Notes: a model not told the origin generated them from the letters alone. A stretch of 64,000 bases of DNA from Mucor racemosus (GCA_027405735.1 JAPEHQ010000004.1:806001-870000), one strand, 5' to 3'. Shown: positions 24,341 through 37,562, counted from the first letter of the stretch. Numbers and translations: made by a program.

Positions 24341-24999
24341 AACAAAAAAAAAAAAAAACGACGACCACAACATCTAAATCATATATTGTATATACCAACT
24401 CATCAATTACTTCAATCTCATATATTACATACTATCTAATCTCTCTCCAATCCATATTTATACCTCAACGTATAGTACATACTGTATACAATTATGGCAA
24501 TAATTATATACCCATTAAGAAAACATATAAATAGAAAGCATCATTAGTAAATTAATAAAATGTAGTATCTTTTTTCAAAGCAGTTTTTATTCTAGTAATC
24601 TTCTGATATAACATTCTTTTCCTTTAGTTTCAATTTTTTAATTTAAGCTAAAAAAAATAATTATAACAGTAGACTATAGGTACATTTTGACCATACTTTT
24701 CTCGACACACAGTAGATTGTGGAAGTTGCTCTTTGAGATCAGAGTGTTAAAGAGGCATCTTTAACCTTATGTAAAGTTGGAAATTACTAGAATCAAAATT
24801 CGTTCGCTGAGATAAGGTTTTCGCTATCAATTTTTTTACCGCTGTAAAAAAAAAAAAAGGTTTCAGATGGTTTTTAGAATGGTTTCGAATTTTCTGCCCA
24901 GTATCGATCCAAATCACGTCAAATCTTCAAAGACAATGTATCTTTGCTCTCTTTATGCGCCATTGATATTTGTCCAAAAATAAAAGGGTTAATACCAGA
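24341..24999. other. Unassigned AT-rich segment
   Basis: About 660 bp between repeat module P and family A copy 2. It is AT-rich with A-runs near 24343 and 24845. No gene or shared repeat recognised. Confidence 0.4.
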
Positions 25000-26690
25000 A
25001 AATAAATGCATTAGCCTAGCATTTACCAAAAAAATTGACCTAAAATCGATTGTAAAGATCGATCATCATCTGAATTGGGATATTATTATTTCGTATTCTT
25101 CACAAGACATACCCAACACTTTAAGTTGCTCTCCATTTTTTGTTTCAGCGAAAAATATTGATTTTTTGTCGAGATAATCAAAATAAAAGTTCATATTACC
25201 GCTTGAAGCTGATATATCTGGGTTCCAAAATCGATTTGCAAAAAATGTTTAAAAAATGATGCAAAAAATAAAATCGCTTAATGGCTCATGAACTGCAAAG
25301 TAAGTCAACCTAGAAAATTAAATAGCTTTTATACAGTTTTAAATTTTGCATACACCTAAATAAAAATTAGATAAACTTTTCACATTAAATTTTGTGTAAA
25401 ATGTAATTGGAATTTTGGAGGTTTTTTGAAGATACACATCACTTTTTATAAGCATAATTAAAATATAATTAATGGAAATAATGCGCAAAAACATTATCTA
25501 TCGATCGAGCTATTGTACAATCTTCTAGGTGCATGTTTCATAGAGAAAACTAGATTTTTGTCCAGATTTTTTTCAGATTCAGATTTGGGATGAGGGTGTA
25601 TAAGGGAAAAATGGAAGCTAGAAATGAAGGTAATTTTTTATACACATTTTTGAGGATATCTCCACGAAAAATCAATATTTCAAAAAAAACTAAATTGGGT
25701 TCGAGAGAGCTCAACGAGGTTGATGTTCTGAGTGTATATAAAATGTTGCTCAATTTAATGAATATTTTGAAATTTACCACGAAAATGTCAAAAAAATGAA
25801 AAAAAATAAAGGTGCTCAAAATTTTTTTATACTGAAATATGTTATAGAGTACGCCAAAACAAGTAAGTTTTATTATTAAAAAGTATTAGTATAGCTTAAT
25901 TTTTTGCAGAGATACGAAGCCTCAAAGTTTTCAATCCTTTAGCAGTGAAATACGCGTAAAAATCAGAAACATTAGCGTTGAAAAATTAATACCAACTGCA
26001 AAAAATAGAATATTTCTGGACACTTATTTTTGAATTAAAGCTGAACATCTCAGGTATATTGGCATATATTTTTTTCTTGGTGTTATTTAGTGAAATGAAA
26101 AGTAGAGCAAAAATGAAAAATGAGACCCAGTTTTCAATGAAAAAGCAGTGAATTTTACGCGTTTTTGAGTCTCTCGTGAGATATAAAATAAATTTAGGAA
26201 TAGGTAGCATAATACGATCAACTCGTTTCTATTTAGTAGTATCTAGGGTATATATTGAAAAATGTTTATTATGAAATTAGTTATAGAAAGAAGGCATACC
26301 CCAATTTTGAAGATTGAAACTATGGATTTTTTTTTTGAAAATTCAAATTTGATATTAAAATTCATTTTAACTTATCGAGCGTAGTTTCTTCGTGTACTAC
26401 AGCAAGTCAAAATATGTTGTGAAGGACAGAACGAACAAAATAAATTGTATTTTTTTTTATTGGTTAACTAGTAAGAAAAAATAATTACATAGATATCATA
26501 GAGTATGATTGTTTAGCTTCTACACAGAAAAAAAAAAATCTAAAAATCCTTTTTTATTATATATGCTGTATTGACAGATATTGCTTTCCTGTGAATATCG
26601 GACGAGATCTGGTATTTTTAACATTGATAACCGTAACTTTTATAGATTATAAAAAATTTGTTATTGTATATATACCTTTTTTTAACAAAT
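25000..26690 (+). repeat. Dispersed repeat family A, copy 2
   Basis: Collinear with copy 1 over almost its whole length, including TTTGTTTCAGCGAAAAATATTG (25138-25159), the CGATCGAGCTATTG landmark and ATCGGACGAGATCTGGT near 26600. It ends earlier than copies 1 and 4. Its left flank shares extra sequence with inverted copy 3, so the true left edge lies further out than in copy 1. Confidence 0.75.
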
Positions 26691-27167
26691 TTGAAACCTT
26701 ACGGATTCTCGCATTTGTCTCGTTTTCTATTTAATACTTACCTTTAAAAATTCATCAACCACCAGTATCAGAAACTGTAGGGGCAAAAATTGGGAATAGC
26801 TTTTGTTATCTGACGTCTGACCAAAGTCAACAAGGATTGAAGTAGGTACAACAGTTGACGTAGCGAGGACAGAAGCTATGGTAAAACCCGCCGATATAAT
26901 TCTATTTGATCTACAATATTTCTATTGGTCTTACAATATTACTCCTGCTCTTTCAAAAATTCTATTTTCAAGCGCAAATCATTGTATTCTGCAAAGAAAT
27001 ATTCAATTTCCAGAGCGCAGGTAATGTTGTGATAAATGCGCAACTGATTGGGCAACCATATCTTTTTACAATTTTACAATCGCCGCGTGCTTTCATTAAT
27101 GTGCACTTTTCTCTTCTTTTTGTTCCAAGTCTCTTTGTAATTTATATTAATACCTGTATACATATAG
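26691..27167. other. Upstream region of the VPS3/TGFBRAP1 gene
   Basis: A 477-bp region, less AT-biased than the repeat on its left. It probably contains the promoter of the CORVET subunit gene. No other feature seen. Confidence 0.4.
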
Positions 27168-30100
27168 ATGCCGTATACACCCTATACATTACAAACTATA
27201 TTAAGCTCTTCAAGGGTAGAGGATCCGGTCCCTTCTACTAGTAATTCCGCATCATTTTTCTCGAGAAGACCTACCTCACCTTCTCAGGAGGCATCAACCA
27301 CACCTACTGTTCGTTATTCAAGAGCTCGTATCGATTCCGTAGGTGCTTGGGGTTAGTTTTCCAGAATAGCATTATTATCAAACATCATCTCTTTTTACTA
27401 ATTTACACATTTATATGTAAATAGATAGCGACCTTTACTGTGGCACTTCTGAGGGTGTTGTGTTGCATTATTCGCTAGAAGATAACTCATCTCCAGACAA
27501 GGTACAACAAAAGAATATCACAAAAGATAAACATCTATATTAACAATAGAAACCTTTGAACAAATTTAGTCATTTAGTACCCGGTTAGAAAATACCATCA
27601 ATTTAGGACTCGGGAAAAAAAGTGTAGAGCGCATTTTACTTATACCGCAAGTATCGAAAGCTGTAGTGCTTTGTGGTAAATAAAAAAAAATTGCCCTTTT
27701 GGTTTTAATTGCATAAATTTAACCAACAATTTTCATACAGATTCAACACTTTCGTTCTTTTCATTACCATTCTTTGATCCGATACCAGCATCATTCATCC
27801 AACCTATAAAAGGAGTATCCTGCTTTTCGCATGATATTGGAGAGGAAGGTCGAATTGGAGAAGATGGCACAGTAGAATTATCAGTGATAAAAAGGAGAGC
27901 TATTCAGATATATAAAATTGGCGAATCGATGCACTTAAAAAAGGTAGAAAAAATGTACAATGTTATTTAATCCATGATAAATCTGACAAGCGAAAATATA
28001 ATATTAATAATAGGAATTACCTTTAACAGATGGTGCAATTGCCTTAACTAGACATAGCCGTATACTTTGCTTGGCAGATACACAAAACTATAAACTTATC
28101 AACTTACAACAATCATCAGTAACGCTCTTAATACCTACACCACAAGTATCTGTAACATCTCCAACATTATTAGGATCAGGCACACAATTAGTACCTCGAC
28201 CTCTTGTAGCAGTTGTTCGAAAAGACGAGTTTTTAGTTGTGAGTGGTAGTTCTGATAATCAAACCATTGGTATTTTTGTCAATTCAAATGGTGATGCGAT
28301 TCGAGGCACATTACAATGGTCCAGTTATCCTAAAGCGCTCTGTGTCGAATTTCCTTACGTTGCAGCACTTTTACGCAACAATACTATAGAGATTCACAAT
28401 ATCCTGGATCAAAATTTGTTACAGACAATCCCACTTGATGCAAGCATTGATGCAAAGGGCATGACATTTGGCCATGGTATTAAAGTATGGATGGATGTAT
28501 TAGCGAAAAGACTTAAACGACATATTTGGCCACCACCTTCCCGACATCATGAGAACGGACACTATGATATTGACTTGGAAAGTCAATTACAACGGGAAAT
28601 AATTAGATATTCGACAGCAGCTGCTCGTATATTGGTTTTTGGAAAAGATTCAGTCATGGCACAAGTAACTACACCATTAATTGTACAAGTTGATTTGTTA
28701 TTGGAAAAGAATTTGGTTGAGGAAGCGATGCAATTAGCAGAACAAGCAAGAAATACAATATCGAGTGATAATAATGTGTATGTTGAACGTTTACGATCCG
28801 AACTAAATTACACATACCAAAAATCTGGACTACTGTTATTGAAAGAAACTGTATTTGATGATGCATTTACCTTGTTATCAAAGGGAGATATGGATCCTCG
28901 TGTAATTATCCATATGTTTGAAGGTTTAGCTCAAGCGAAATGGCTTAAAGAATCTCCACCCGTTTTGCTTTTTGACGGTGTCATCACTTTAGTTGAAGAA
29001 TTGGGAACTATCAAAAATATCGTAAACAACAGTTTAAAAGATTTTGCAAAGGATTCTGATGATAATGATTTAAATGAAGGAGCCCCAGAGATGCGTCGTG
29101 TATTATTGATGAATGCAAGAGAAGCTCTAAACAAATATTTGCGAATTGAGCGAGAGAAAAGAAAAGATAGATTGGGCCAAAATGATACCATTTGCAAGGT
29201 GATTGATACATCTCTGTTAAAGATATACATGTCTCAAAAGGATGACAAGGCTATTTATCAGTTATTACAACAACCCAATGACTGTAGTATTGAAGATTGT
29301 GCTAAAGCACTTTCCAAATCAAAAAAGTACTATGCTTTGTCAATTATGTATGAATCAAAGCACATGTATGAAAAGGTTCTTGACATTTGGACAAAGTAAG
29401 TTTATTCATAGAATCAAAACATCTTGTTTATTAATGCTTTATGATTAGGATATATTCAGGAGAACTTCCTGATCCAGAGTTTAAAAATGGATTAAATCGT
29501 ATCAAAAATTTACTGCTACAAGATGTGCATACAGAAGAATTACCTTTGGCTGTGATTATGCATTATGCATGGTGGTTGACACACCAGAGCCCCGCAGATG
29601 GCGTACTTGTATTTACACAATCCCCTCGAACTGGGGATATGGACCCTGATGAAATTCTAGAAAAATTATCTAGTTACAGCAATGAAGGTGTGCGAACTTA
29701 TTTGGAGTATCTTGTATTGACACAAAAAAGTGAAAGAGCAGAATATCATACTCGTCTTGCTTGTAGTTATGTGAAAGATGTTTATAAAGAGATCAATGAA
29801 GGAAATCAACTTAAACAGATGAAAGTGCTGGTTGAAGGCTTTAAAAAGCAAACAGACCCTATGAAAATTATTCCAATAGTAGATGATGAAGAAGGCTTTA
29901 ATAATTCAACATTTGTAGGATATCTTGGACTAGAGCAACAACAAACGCATTTAGTGAAACTAAGACTTTTATTAATACAATTACTTCAAAGCTCTCAATT
30001 ATATTCGCCTGAAATTTTGTTGGATGCACTTTCAAAGGCTGGACCTTTGGATATAGAAAAGGTTATCGTTTACGGCAGAGTAAATATATTTGTACTAGGT

Positions 30101-30818
30101 AATTTGTGAACTATAACTAAATCAATCCAATAGATGAGTAAACACAAGGAGGCACTTGATATCCTCATCCACGAATTATGTGATTTTGTTGGTGCAGAAA
30201 CTTATTGTGTAACAAATGGCCAAAGTACAGGTGTCATCCCAACAATTGTGTCTCTTGCCGAGAAGCCATTGCCGCCTCTTATTTTGGATGATGAGTATCT
30301 TTCACCAGAATTATTGAATGAAAGGCATTTACTTTTTACTATGCTGTTTAAATCGTATATTGCTATCAAGGATAGGTAAATCTTGTCGTTTTTTATATGA
30401 TTATATGAAAAATGTTACTAACTACTAAAACAGTAAATTGATGATTGCTCGTAGCATGCATTTATTAAATACACAAGGATTTTATCTTGATACCCTCGAG
30501 GTCCTTGAAACTATACCCGAAGATTGGTCAATCGATATGCTTCAAGAATTTCTAATCAGATCTTTGAGAAGATCTTTAGATGATTATAATGAAAGTCAAA
30601 TTGTACTTGGTTTAAGCCGAGGAGAAAATCTATTAATAAGTAGTGATCTGATCCGCACTTATAAGGAAATTGGTCCCATCTCGATCGACAATCATACATC
30701 TTGTTTAAAATGTCATAGAAATGTTGCCAATAGTATTTTTGTCCGAGAAAGTCAACATGGACAAATTTTACATTTACATTGTGCAAAATTATTAGGCCTA
30801 ATTGAGGCAGAAGAATAA
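27168..30818 (+). CDS. VPS3: CORVET subunit Vps3 / TGFBRAP1 family
   Basis: Large tethering-complex subunit that binds Rab5 on early endosomes. I join eight exons: 27168-27351, 27425-27501, 27570-27675, 27741-27943, 28014-29395, 29449-30079, 30134-30375 and 30434-30818, giving 1069 residues. The N-terminal part is a CNH-type beta-propeller (RIDSVGAW, DLYCGTSEGVVLHY, IKRRAIQIYKIGE, VEFPYVAALL). It is followed by a helical clathrin-repeat-like region (YLEYLVLTQK, EYHTRLACSYVKDVY, KHKEALDILIHELCDF, WSIDMLQEFLIRSLR) and a C-terminal zinc-finger remnant (CLKCH ... HLHC). Family-wide similarity is clearly closer to TGFBRAP1/Vps3 than to Vps39/Vam6. The start is the first ATG after an AT-rich leader, and the residues after it (MPYTPYTLQTIL) match the family's start. 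Confidence 0.93.
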
Positions 30819-31024
30819 TAAAGAAACACTGTGTAATCAAATGATTAGATACAAAATACAAACGATGACGGTTACACGTGATGTATATAGTATATACAAT
30901 AATAAACATGGTATCATGATAAGTGATATCTGTATTGTTATCTCTCTTTTTTTTTTGCTCATTTATTACCTTTGGGATTCTAACATTTTTATACAAAGTT
31001 ACCCAACAACCAAAAGAAAGAAAT

Positions 31025-31701
31025 ATGCTAAAACCACCTGCATATTCAAAGATCCAAAAGCCATTACTACATCCTCCTACTTACATTGCATATAAAGATA
31101 CACGCTTTTTAATAACTGATACACCATGCATTAACAGCATGTCTATATATATCAAAGTAAAAACTAATTAAAGGGGATTGAAGGCAGAAATACTCATATA
31201 CTAGTATACTAGGAGTTTGAAAGATGGAATGTGACAGATGTAGTTCGATGTTGTAAAGCTACATATTCACAAAACATACTAAATGAACATGGCATTCAAG
31301 TGTATGATTGGACATTTCCAGATGGTGATCCTCCACCAAAATATATCATTGACGGTTGGTTAGATTTAGTCGATTTTCGATTTAAAAATAACCAAAATGA
31401 TGACTTTTATAATGCTTTAAAGCAACAACCGTGTATCGCTGCACATTGTGTTGCTGGTTTAGGAAGGTATATATGCAAAAGAAAGATATTGAATAGTCAT
31501 TATGCAACTGCTCATGCTTTTTAGTTTTATAGAGCCCCAGTCTTGGTTGCAATCGCATTAATTGAAGAAGGAATGGAGCCATTGGATTCGATAGCATTCA
31601 TTAGAAAGCATCGAAAAGGTGCTATAAATAATCGTCAGTTAAAATATCTTGAAAGTTATAAAAGACGAAAACGCTCTTCATTGTCATGCTGTATTACATG
31701 A
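31025..31701 (+). CDS. PRL-type protein tyrosine phosphatase (PTP4A family)
   Basis: Small dual-specificity phosphatase of the PRL/PTP4A family. Exons 31025-31156, 31213-31466 and 31533-31701 encode 184 residues. The N-terminus carries [12 protein letters not shown], then [13 protein letters not shown] and a [10 protein letters not shown] loop with the general acid (about Asp81). The P-loop HCVAGLGR has catalytic Cys123, followed by the PRL signature [14 protein letters not shown] and [16 protein letters not shown]. It ends in CCIT, a CAAX box, so the protein is probably prenylated and membrane-bound as in animal PRLs. A 12-residue insertion (about [12 protein letters not shown]) precedes the P-loop and is not usual for the family. 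It lies about 200 bp after VPS3, same direction. Confidence 0.93.
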
Positions 31702-32082
31702 TTTTAGGACTTGTCCATGTTGTATGTAGTTTATTTTCGTCATTTTATACATGTAGATTTCAATCCTGTATATCAAAATCCTTCTTTCTCCTTGTTGGCA
31801 TATATTATTTCATGGTAAATATATATGTCATAATGATTTATTGTAGTATATGGTAGTATATTTCCTTTTCTTTTTCTTTTTTTTTTTTTTTCGATACTTG
31901 ATTTGTAATATTACAACAACTTGTGTAGATTAAAAAAAAAAAAAAAATACGAATAAACATCATTAATTATATATATTTATATTTATATTACTATATTAAA
32001 TGGTTGTTTTTGTATGATTGCATAATAGTGATAAATATTGTATTCTCTTGTACATGCTTGATTTAGCGATATTAACTCAAAC
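31702..32082. other. Convergent intergenic region
   Basis: A 381-bp gap between two genes that end towards each other. It has T- and A-homopolymer runs at 31879-31892 and 31932-31947 and is likely 3' UTR on both sides. Confidence 0.45.
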
Positions 32083-32688
32083 TTACTGCAAGATGTAAGC
32101 AGCAGCGGCAAGAGAAACACCTAAAATTGCTTTTGACATTTGATAAGTGGACAGGGACCCACTAGTAGAAGCAGAAGTTGATGCAGAAGGTATAGTGCCA
32201 GAGTAAGAGTATCCGGGGGCCCAGGTAGTAGCAGATGATGGCCAGCCATTGGATTGAGACCATTGGGATGATTGGCCCATAGTAGGTTGAGAAGAAGGTA
32301 CCCAAACTGAAGTAGTTTGCCACACGGAAGATTGCCCATTATTCGTCCATGAAGATGTAGGTGTAGCCCAAGTAGATGAAGACTCTTTTTGCCAGGTTGA
32401 TGTAGGTTGTTCCCATCTATTAGACTCTGAATTGGGTTCAGCTCCAGGCCAGTGATAAGAAATACAGCGAGAATAACATTCGTTACTTCGACATTCAGAA
32501 ATACAATCATTGGTATTGCCAACTAATAGACAAAATTGATTAATAAAAATAAACAGTAAACTACTTTTTTCATATGACAACATACCACATTCATTAAGAC
32601 AAGCACTGTCAGCAGGGTCACATTCACATTGAGCTTGAACAGAAGCTACAAAAGCGCCAACAGCAACAATAATATAAGCAGATTTCAT
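32083..32688 (-). CDS. Secreted, GPI-type small cysteine-rich protein
   Basis: Exons 32688-32586 and 32522-32083 encode 180 residues. The N-terminus (MKSAYIIVAVGAFVASVQAQ) is a clear signal peptide. It is followed by a short domain with eight cysteines (CECDPADSACLNEC, then CISECRSNECYSRC), a Ser/Thr/Trp-rich spacer with repeated SSxW motifs, a Ser-rich stretch, and a C-terminal hydrophobic tail (AILGVSLAAAAYILQ) as in GPI-anchored wall proteins. I do not recognise the family. The architecture suggests a cell-surface protein. Confidence 0.82.
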   Translation of the reverse strand: MKSAYIIVAVGAFVASVQAQCECDPADSACLNECGMLSYEKSSLLFIFINQFCLLVGNTNDCISECRSNECYSRCISYHWPGAEPNSESNRWEQPTSTWQKESSSTWATPTSSWTNNGQSSVWQTTSVWVPSSQPTMGQSSQWSQSNGWPSSATTWAPGYSYSGTIPSASTSASTSGSLSTYQMSKAILGVSLAAAAYILQ

Positions 32689-33469
32689 AATAATTTTAGA
32701 GCGTGATAAAAAAGAAGAAAAATTATCAGAAAAGGTTTGCTTTATATATAAATAAAGACAGAGTATGATTTCAATTATGTACATGCATCTCTCCCCGTCA
32801 AATCTAATGTGTCGAGAGATCATAGTGCATTCAGTATTGTTATGTTATGCTTTTTTTTTTTTAATTCGTTGCTGTGCTTTTTCTATTATGCCAAACTTCG
32901 ATTTCACTCCTTCATCAGCAGTGCTTTTTTGATGTTTCCCTATTTTTTTCGATTCATAATTTTTGTAATATAGCCTCCTTTTAATTACAAAATATACATA
33001 TTATTTCAGTTATATACTTATTTTGACACTATTAAAAACAAGAACCCCACACATATACATGTATTGTGCTGTTTAGTAGACATTTATTTAGTGTAACATG
33101 TCGCCTTTTTGATCTGTTTAAAATGATCTCAGGAAAAAAAAAAACCATTCATGTTACCATAATCACGATTAAGGAAAGGGTACTAGTATAATCAAAAATG
33201 TATATGTACCTGTTCACTGATTTTAAAAGTCAAATTTGCGTTGAAATCATGGAATTATGTATGCTATTTTCCCTCCCCTTTTTTTTTATTTTTCAACATG
33301 ATTTAGATGAATGAAATGACTCATTGACTGAATACTTTCTGTGATAGTAGCAGTAGTAATGGTTAAAGTCACATTGTGTTCATCTCATTTCTATTTCTTC
33401 TCCTTATATATAAATCATCTTTCTCTTTTGTCTCCTTTCTTATTGTACATAAATTTGACATAAATTATA
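32689..33469. other. Divergent intergenic region
   Basis: About 780 bp between two divergently transcribed genes, holding both promoters. It is AT-rich with pyrimidine-rich tracts near 33385-33440, just before the YdcZ-like gene. No coding region seen. Confidence 0.45.
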
Positions 33470-34196
33470 ATGCCTACTGATTTGCTTGACAATCAGATTT
33501 TTTCAGGTTTTCTTCTAGTAGCTGCAGGTTGTACTCTTGCATTACAGTCTGGTATAATATAGTGTTGATAGTTTTTGCGGTGTTCCTATGTTTTACTTAC
33601 ATTGATTTTCAAATTATTTTATATAGGGTGTAATGCTACTCTCACAAGATATGGAGGTAGATCGTTTTCGTCGGTTATATCTTTTAGTGTCGGCTTATTG
33701 TGTTGTTTGATATTCTTTGGTGTTGACATAAGTGCTCTAGATACTCCTTTGCCCACAGATCATTTAAAGTGTATGTAAAATGAATATATCTATATATAAT
33801 TAAATTGACATGTATGTACTTTAGCCGCGCCAGGTTATGCTTGGATAGGTAAATATATGCATATGTGTAAATGAAACAATAAATATTAACATTTGAATCT
33901 ATTTACTAAAGGAGGAATTTGTGGATTCTTTTACGTTGCATCCAATATTTTAGCTGTGCCAAGGTTGGGTGTGGGAACTTCATTGGCATTGTTTGTGTGT
34001 GCACAGGTATTTTTTTCTATTTTATCACTTGCAGAAAATTTATACTCATTATACCACTGATTACATATAGGTCATTACTGCATGTATGATTGATAATTGG
34101 GGCCTTGTAGGTGTGGAAATCAGACCTTACTCTACATGGAGGATTCTGGCCTCACTGGGTGCTGTGTTTTGCGTTGGAGTTATTACAAGATACTAA
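33470..34196 (+). CDS. YdcZ/DUF606-like DMT-superfamily membrane protein
   Basis: Five exons (33470-33551, 33627-33770, 33825-33848, 33912-34006, 34071-34196) encode 156 residues. Five hydrophobic helices are visible, with a GCNATLTRYGG motif after the first, and APGYAWIGGICGFFYV and VITACMIDNWG further on. This fits the small YdcZ (DUF606) family of the drug/metabolite transporter superfamily, known from bacteria and fungi. Function is unknown; export of a small compound is likely. One exon is only 24 nt. Confidence 0.8.
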
Positions 34197-34769
34197 TAAA
34201 TATATTATATTTTATGTACTATAATTTTCCTTATTGCTTTTAAAAGTAAACAGATTTCATCTTTTTTACATCAATTTCTACTAATCAACATGGAATTAAC
34301 ATTATTATTATTATTAATTCTCATACATTCAGGCTATTAGGACATATGTATATGGTATTATATAAAACGACTGGCTCATATATATAGTATGTAAATTTGT
34401 ATTTTAAATTTGGCAATGAATAAATAAAATAACTACATGTGGGTTCAAATCAGTGCTATTTCAGACGCCAGGTTTGAAGTCAAAGCTTCAAATTTACGAT
34501 CAGTATAGGCTAATTTGTAAAATCGAAATTACAACATTACTGGAATAGAAATATTGGTTTATCTCTATATAGTTGAATAGTTTCAGCTAATATAAATGCT
34601 TTTTGGCTTAATATTATAAATTAATACCTTGAAACTCATTACGTATTTTGCTTCAAACCCACCTTTTAAGCAGCTAAGCTACATTAAAATTTTCAGTAAA
34701 TCCGAACAAAACTCGATATAGTTATCTCATAAATTAATTGAACTCAAGCTCCTAAATACTGAAGGAATT
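34197..34769. other. Downstream of the YdcZ-like gene; unassigned
   Basis: AT-rich sequence leading into the inverted family A copy. It may contain the 3' UTR and diverged repeat sequence. No gene seen. Confidence 0.4.
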
Positions 34770-36000
34770 TACAGCGCATTATGCTATATATATATATACC
34801 TGCTCTTGAAAATAATTTGTTTGATATCTCGTAGAAAAGTAAAAATTTTACTGTTTTTTCCTTGAAAACTGGGTCTCACTTTTCATTCTTGCCCTACTTT
34901 TTTTTTCACTAAATAACATCAAGAAAAAAATATATGCCAATGTACCTGAGATGTTCACCTTTGATCCAAAAACAAGTATCCGGAAATATCCTATCTTTTG
35001 CAGTTGGTATTAATTTTTCAGTGTTAAGGTTTCAGATTTTTACGCGTATTTCACTGCTAATGGATTGAAAACTTTGAGGCTTCATATCTCTAGAAAAAAT
35101 TAAGTTATACTAACGCTTTTTAATAATAAAACTTACTTGATTTGAAGTACTCTATAACATATTTCAGTATAAAAAAATTCTGAGTATTTTTATATTTTTT
35201 TTTCCATTTTTTTGACATTTTTGTAGTAGATTTCAAAATATTGTTTAAATTGAACAGTATTTTTTTTTGAATTCATATAATCCACCTTGTTGAGCTCTCT
35301 CGAACCCAATTTTGTTTTCTTCAAAATATCGATTTCTCGTGAAGATATCCTCAAAAATGTGTGCAAAGAAATACTTTCGCTTTTAGCTTCAATTTTCCCT
35401 CTGTATACCCTTATCTTAAATTCTGAGTTTGAATTTTTTGGACAAATATCTTGTTTTCTCTACGAAAAATGCATCTAGAAGGTTCAGCAATGGCTCGATC
35501 GATAGATAATCGCATTGCGCATTATTTCCATTACTTTTATTAAAAATATACTTATAAAAAGTGATGTGTATTACCATAAAGCCACTAAAATTTTAATAAC
35601 ATTTTACATAAAATTTAATGCGAAACATTTGTCTAAATTTTATTTAAATGGATGCAGGATTTAAAGCTATACAAAAAATATTTAATACGCTAGTCCAACA
35701 AATTACTTTGTAGTTCACGAGCTATTAAGCAATTTTGTTTTTTGAATCATTTTCAATCATTTTTTTCAAATTAATTTTGGTACCTAGTTACCATGCATAG
35801 GATTTTTTAAGCTATTATATGAACTATTATTTTAATTATCTCGACAAAAAATTAGAATTTTTCGCTGAAATAAAAAATGCAAAGTAGTTTGCAGTTGGAT
35901 CTATCTTGTGAATGCAAAAAATTAGCACCTTCTTAATTTAGATGCCCAGTTTTTTACAATCAATTTTAGATCAATTTTGGTCAATGTTAGTGATGTATCA
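34770..36000 (-). repeat. Dispersed repeat family A, copy 3 (inverted)
   Basis: The reverse complement matches copies 1, 2 and 4: GAGACCCAGTTTTC, TGAACATCTCAGGTAC, GATCGAGCCATTG and the TTTCAGCGAAAAAT landmark are all recognisable. It is truncated on the side corresponding to the right end of copy 1. Beyond 36000 it abuts sequence shared with the inverted-repeat element near 60.7 kb. Confidence 0.7.
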
Positions 36001-36330
36001 TTCTTAAACCGGATCATGTCAAATTCAAAAAAGTAAACAATAACAGATTCGGAACCGGAAGTTACTTAATTGAATATTAATTAAACCATGCTCCTAAAAG
36101 CATGGTATAGAATCATGGTACAAAAGCATGGTACTCCAGTGCGATATTCCGACATAATGTACCAACATGACACATTGCTATTAAATAACATCTAAACTGC
36201 TTTATCACATTATTAATTCCCCAAATCAAATAGTATATAAACCCTATTAATTTCATTCCAATAAACGATATCTCTTTACTTGATTAAATTTCTAGTTTTA
36301 TTCAACATAAACATGTTCTGATAAATCAGT
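35985..36330. repeat. Fragment related to the 60.3-60.8 kb inverted-repeat element and an LTR-like tail
   Basis: GATGTATCATTCTTAAACCGGA and CGGAACCGGAAGT recur, inverted and slightly changed, at about 60640-60720. The rest contains TATATAAACCCT followed by AATAAACGATATCTC, a promoter and polyadenylation pair like that of the 63.4-63.7 kb insertion. Boundaries are not resolved. Confidence 0.5.
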
Positions 36331-36469
36331 TAGACTAGTAGTGCATTTATATTCTGGCACTAACTTTTCTAATTTTGGACATATATCAATATTCCACAGA
36401 GGAAAGGTACATCTTCGTTGAAGATTTTACGTAATTCAACACAATATTGGGCGAAAGCATTTGAAAAAG

Positions 36470-36860
36470 CCATTTGAAAGCATTTGAAACACTACGGCCG
36501 ACCTGTGGTGCTGCACAAGATAATTTCATTGTGCCCAAGGGGGCTGCACACTATAGCCTGTGCTGTTGTGCCCACTGAAATATGGCTAAAAAGATGACAA
36601 AATGCACATGGGCACAATAAAAGAAACTGAACAACTGCACACGAGCACAACGCTAAGCCTGTATGTGCAGAATTATAGATTCTGCCCATGTACATGCCAT
36701 TAATCCCATGTGTGCATAATAGCAGAATTGCTCATAAGCATATCATTATCCCTATTTGTGCATAATAAGAAATCTGACCATAGACCATAAACACAATGAG
36801 CTGATCGTATGGTCACAAATTAGTTTGTGCATAAGATCGTGCCGTTCTCAAAATTTCATT
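36470..36860. repeat. Short-period, TGTGCA-rich degenerate repeat segment
   Basis: About 390 bp, GC-richer than its surroundings, with many near-repeats of TGTGCA, GTGCCCA, GGGCACAA and GCACAATG on both strands. It reads like overlapping imperfect inverted repeats. No copy elsewhere in the window and no frame resembling a known protein. Confidence 0.55.
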
Positions 36861-37562
36861 GCATTTTTTATTGGAATGTACTTTTAAATTACATTTGTTT
36901 TTATTAATTAATAATATAGATTATAGACAATACAATTCAATAGGTTGTTGATGTAGTAGAGCAATACATTCAACAGCCAATATATTTACGATTATCAGCT
37001 TTTGTAAATATGTTTGTAGCTGTAATATTTGCAGCAACAATGGTTTTTGCTCGGGCATAAACTTAAATAGCACTTACTGCTTACATTTATACCGCAAGGC
37101 AAATCTAAGATTATAAATGTCACTTTATCACTCATAAAATTAACCAAATTAACCTTCTTTAAACTTACTAGTTTAGTTTACGGATTGTCAGCTGTAAAGA
37201 GATTTGTTTTCAAGTATACAGTAGTAGCTACGATCATAACTATGGTTATTAGGCAAGACATTAGATTATTCTTTTTTTTTTGTGTTTCTATATCATTTGA
37301 AATTTTATCACTTTTCTGGAACATGTCGTGAGTTTGAGGCCAGTTCTATCTTTTTATTGAAAAGATATAAATATCATTGCCTTCGATTTGATCTGGTAGT
37401 CAGGAAATACGTCCAAAATACAGTAGTAAATAATGATATTTAATCTTAGAATGCAGTTAAATGAAAATATCAGTCTCTAATATAACGACTGCTACCTATA
37501 TTAAAAACATTAGTCCCTTATGTTAGCATGCGTATTCAGATAAAAGAAAAGAATAATACCAG

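Noticed and set aside
27598..27620. Apparent 23-nt intron in the VPS3 gene
   Set aside because: Too short to splice. Shifting the previous acceptor to 27569 gives one continuous frame (SFSTRLENTINLGLGKK) that fits the family.
36470..36860. CRISPR-like array
   Set aside because: Repeats are short, imperfect and overlapping with no regular spacers, and the genome is eukaryotic.
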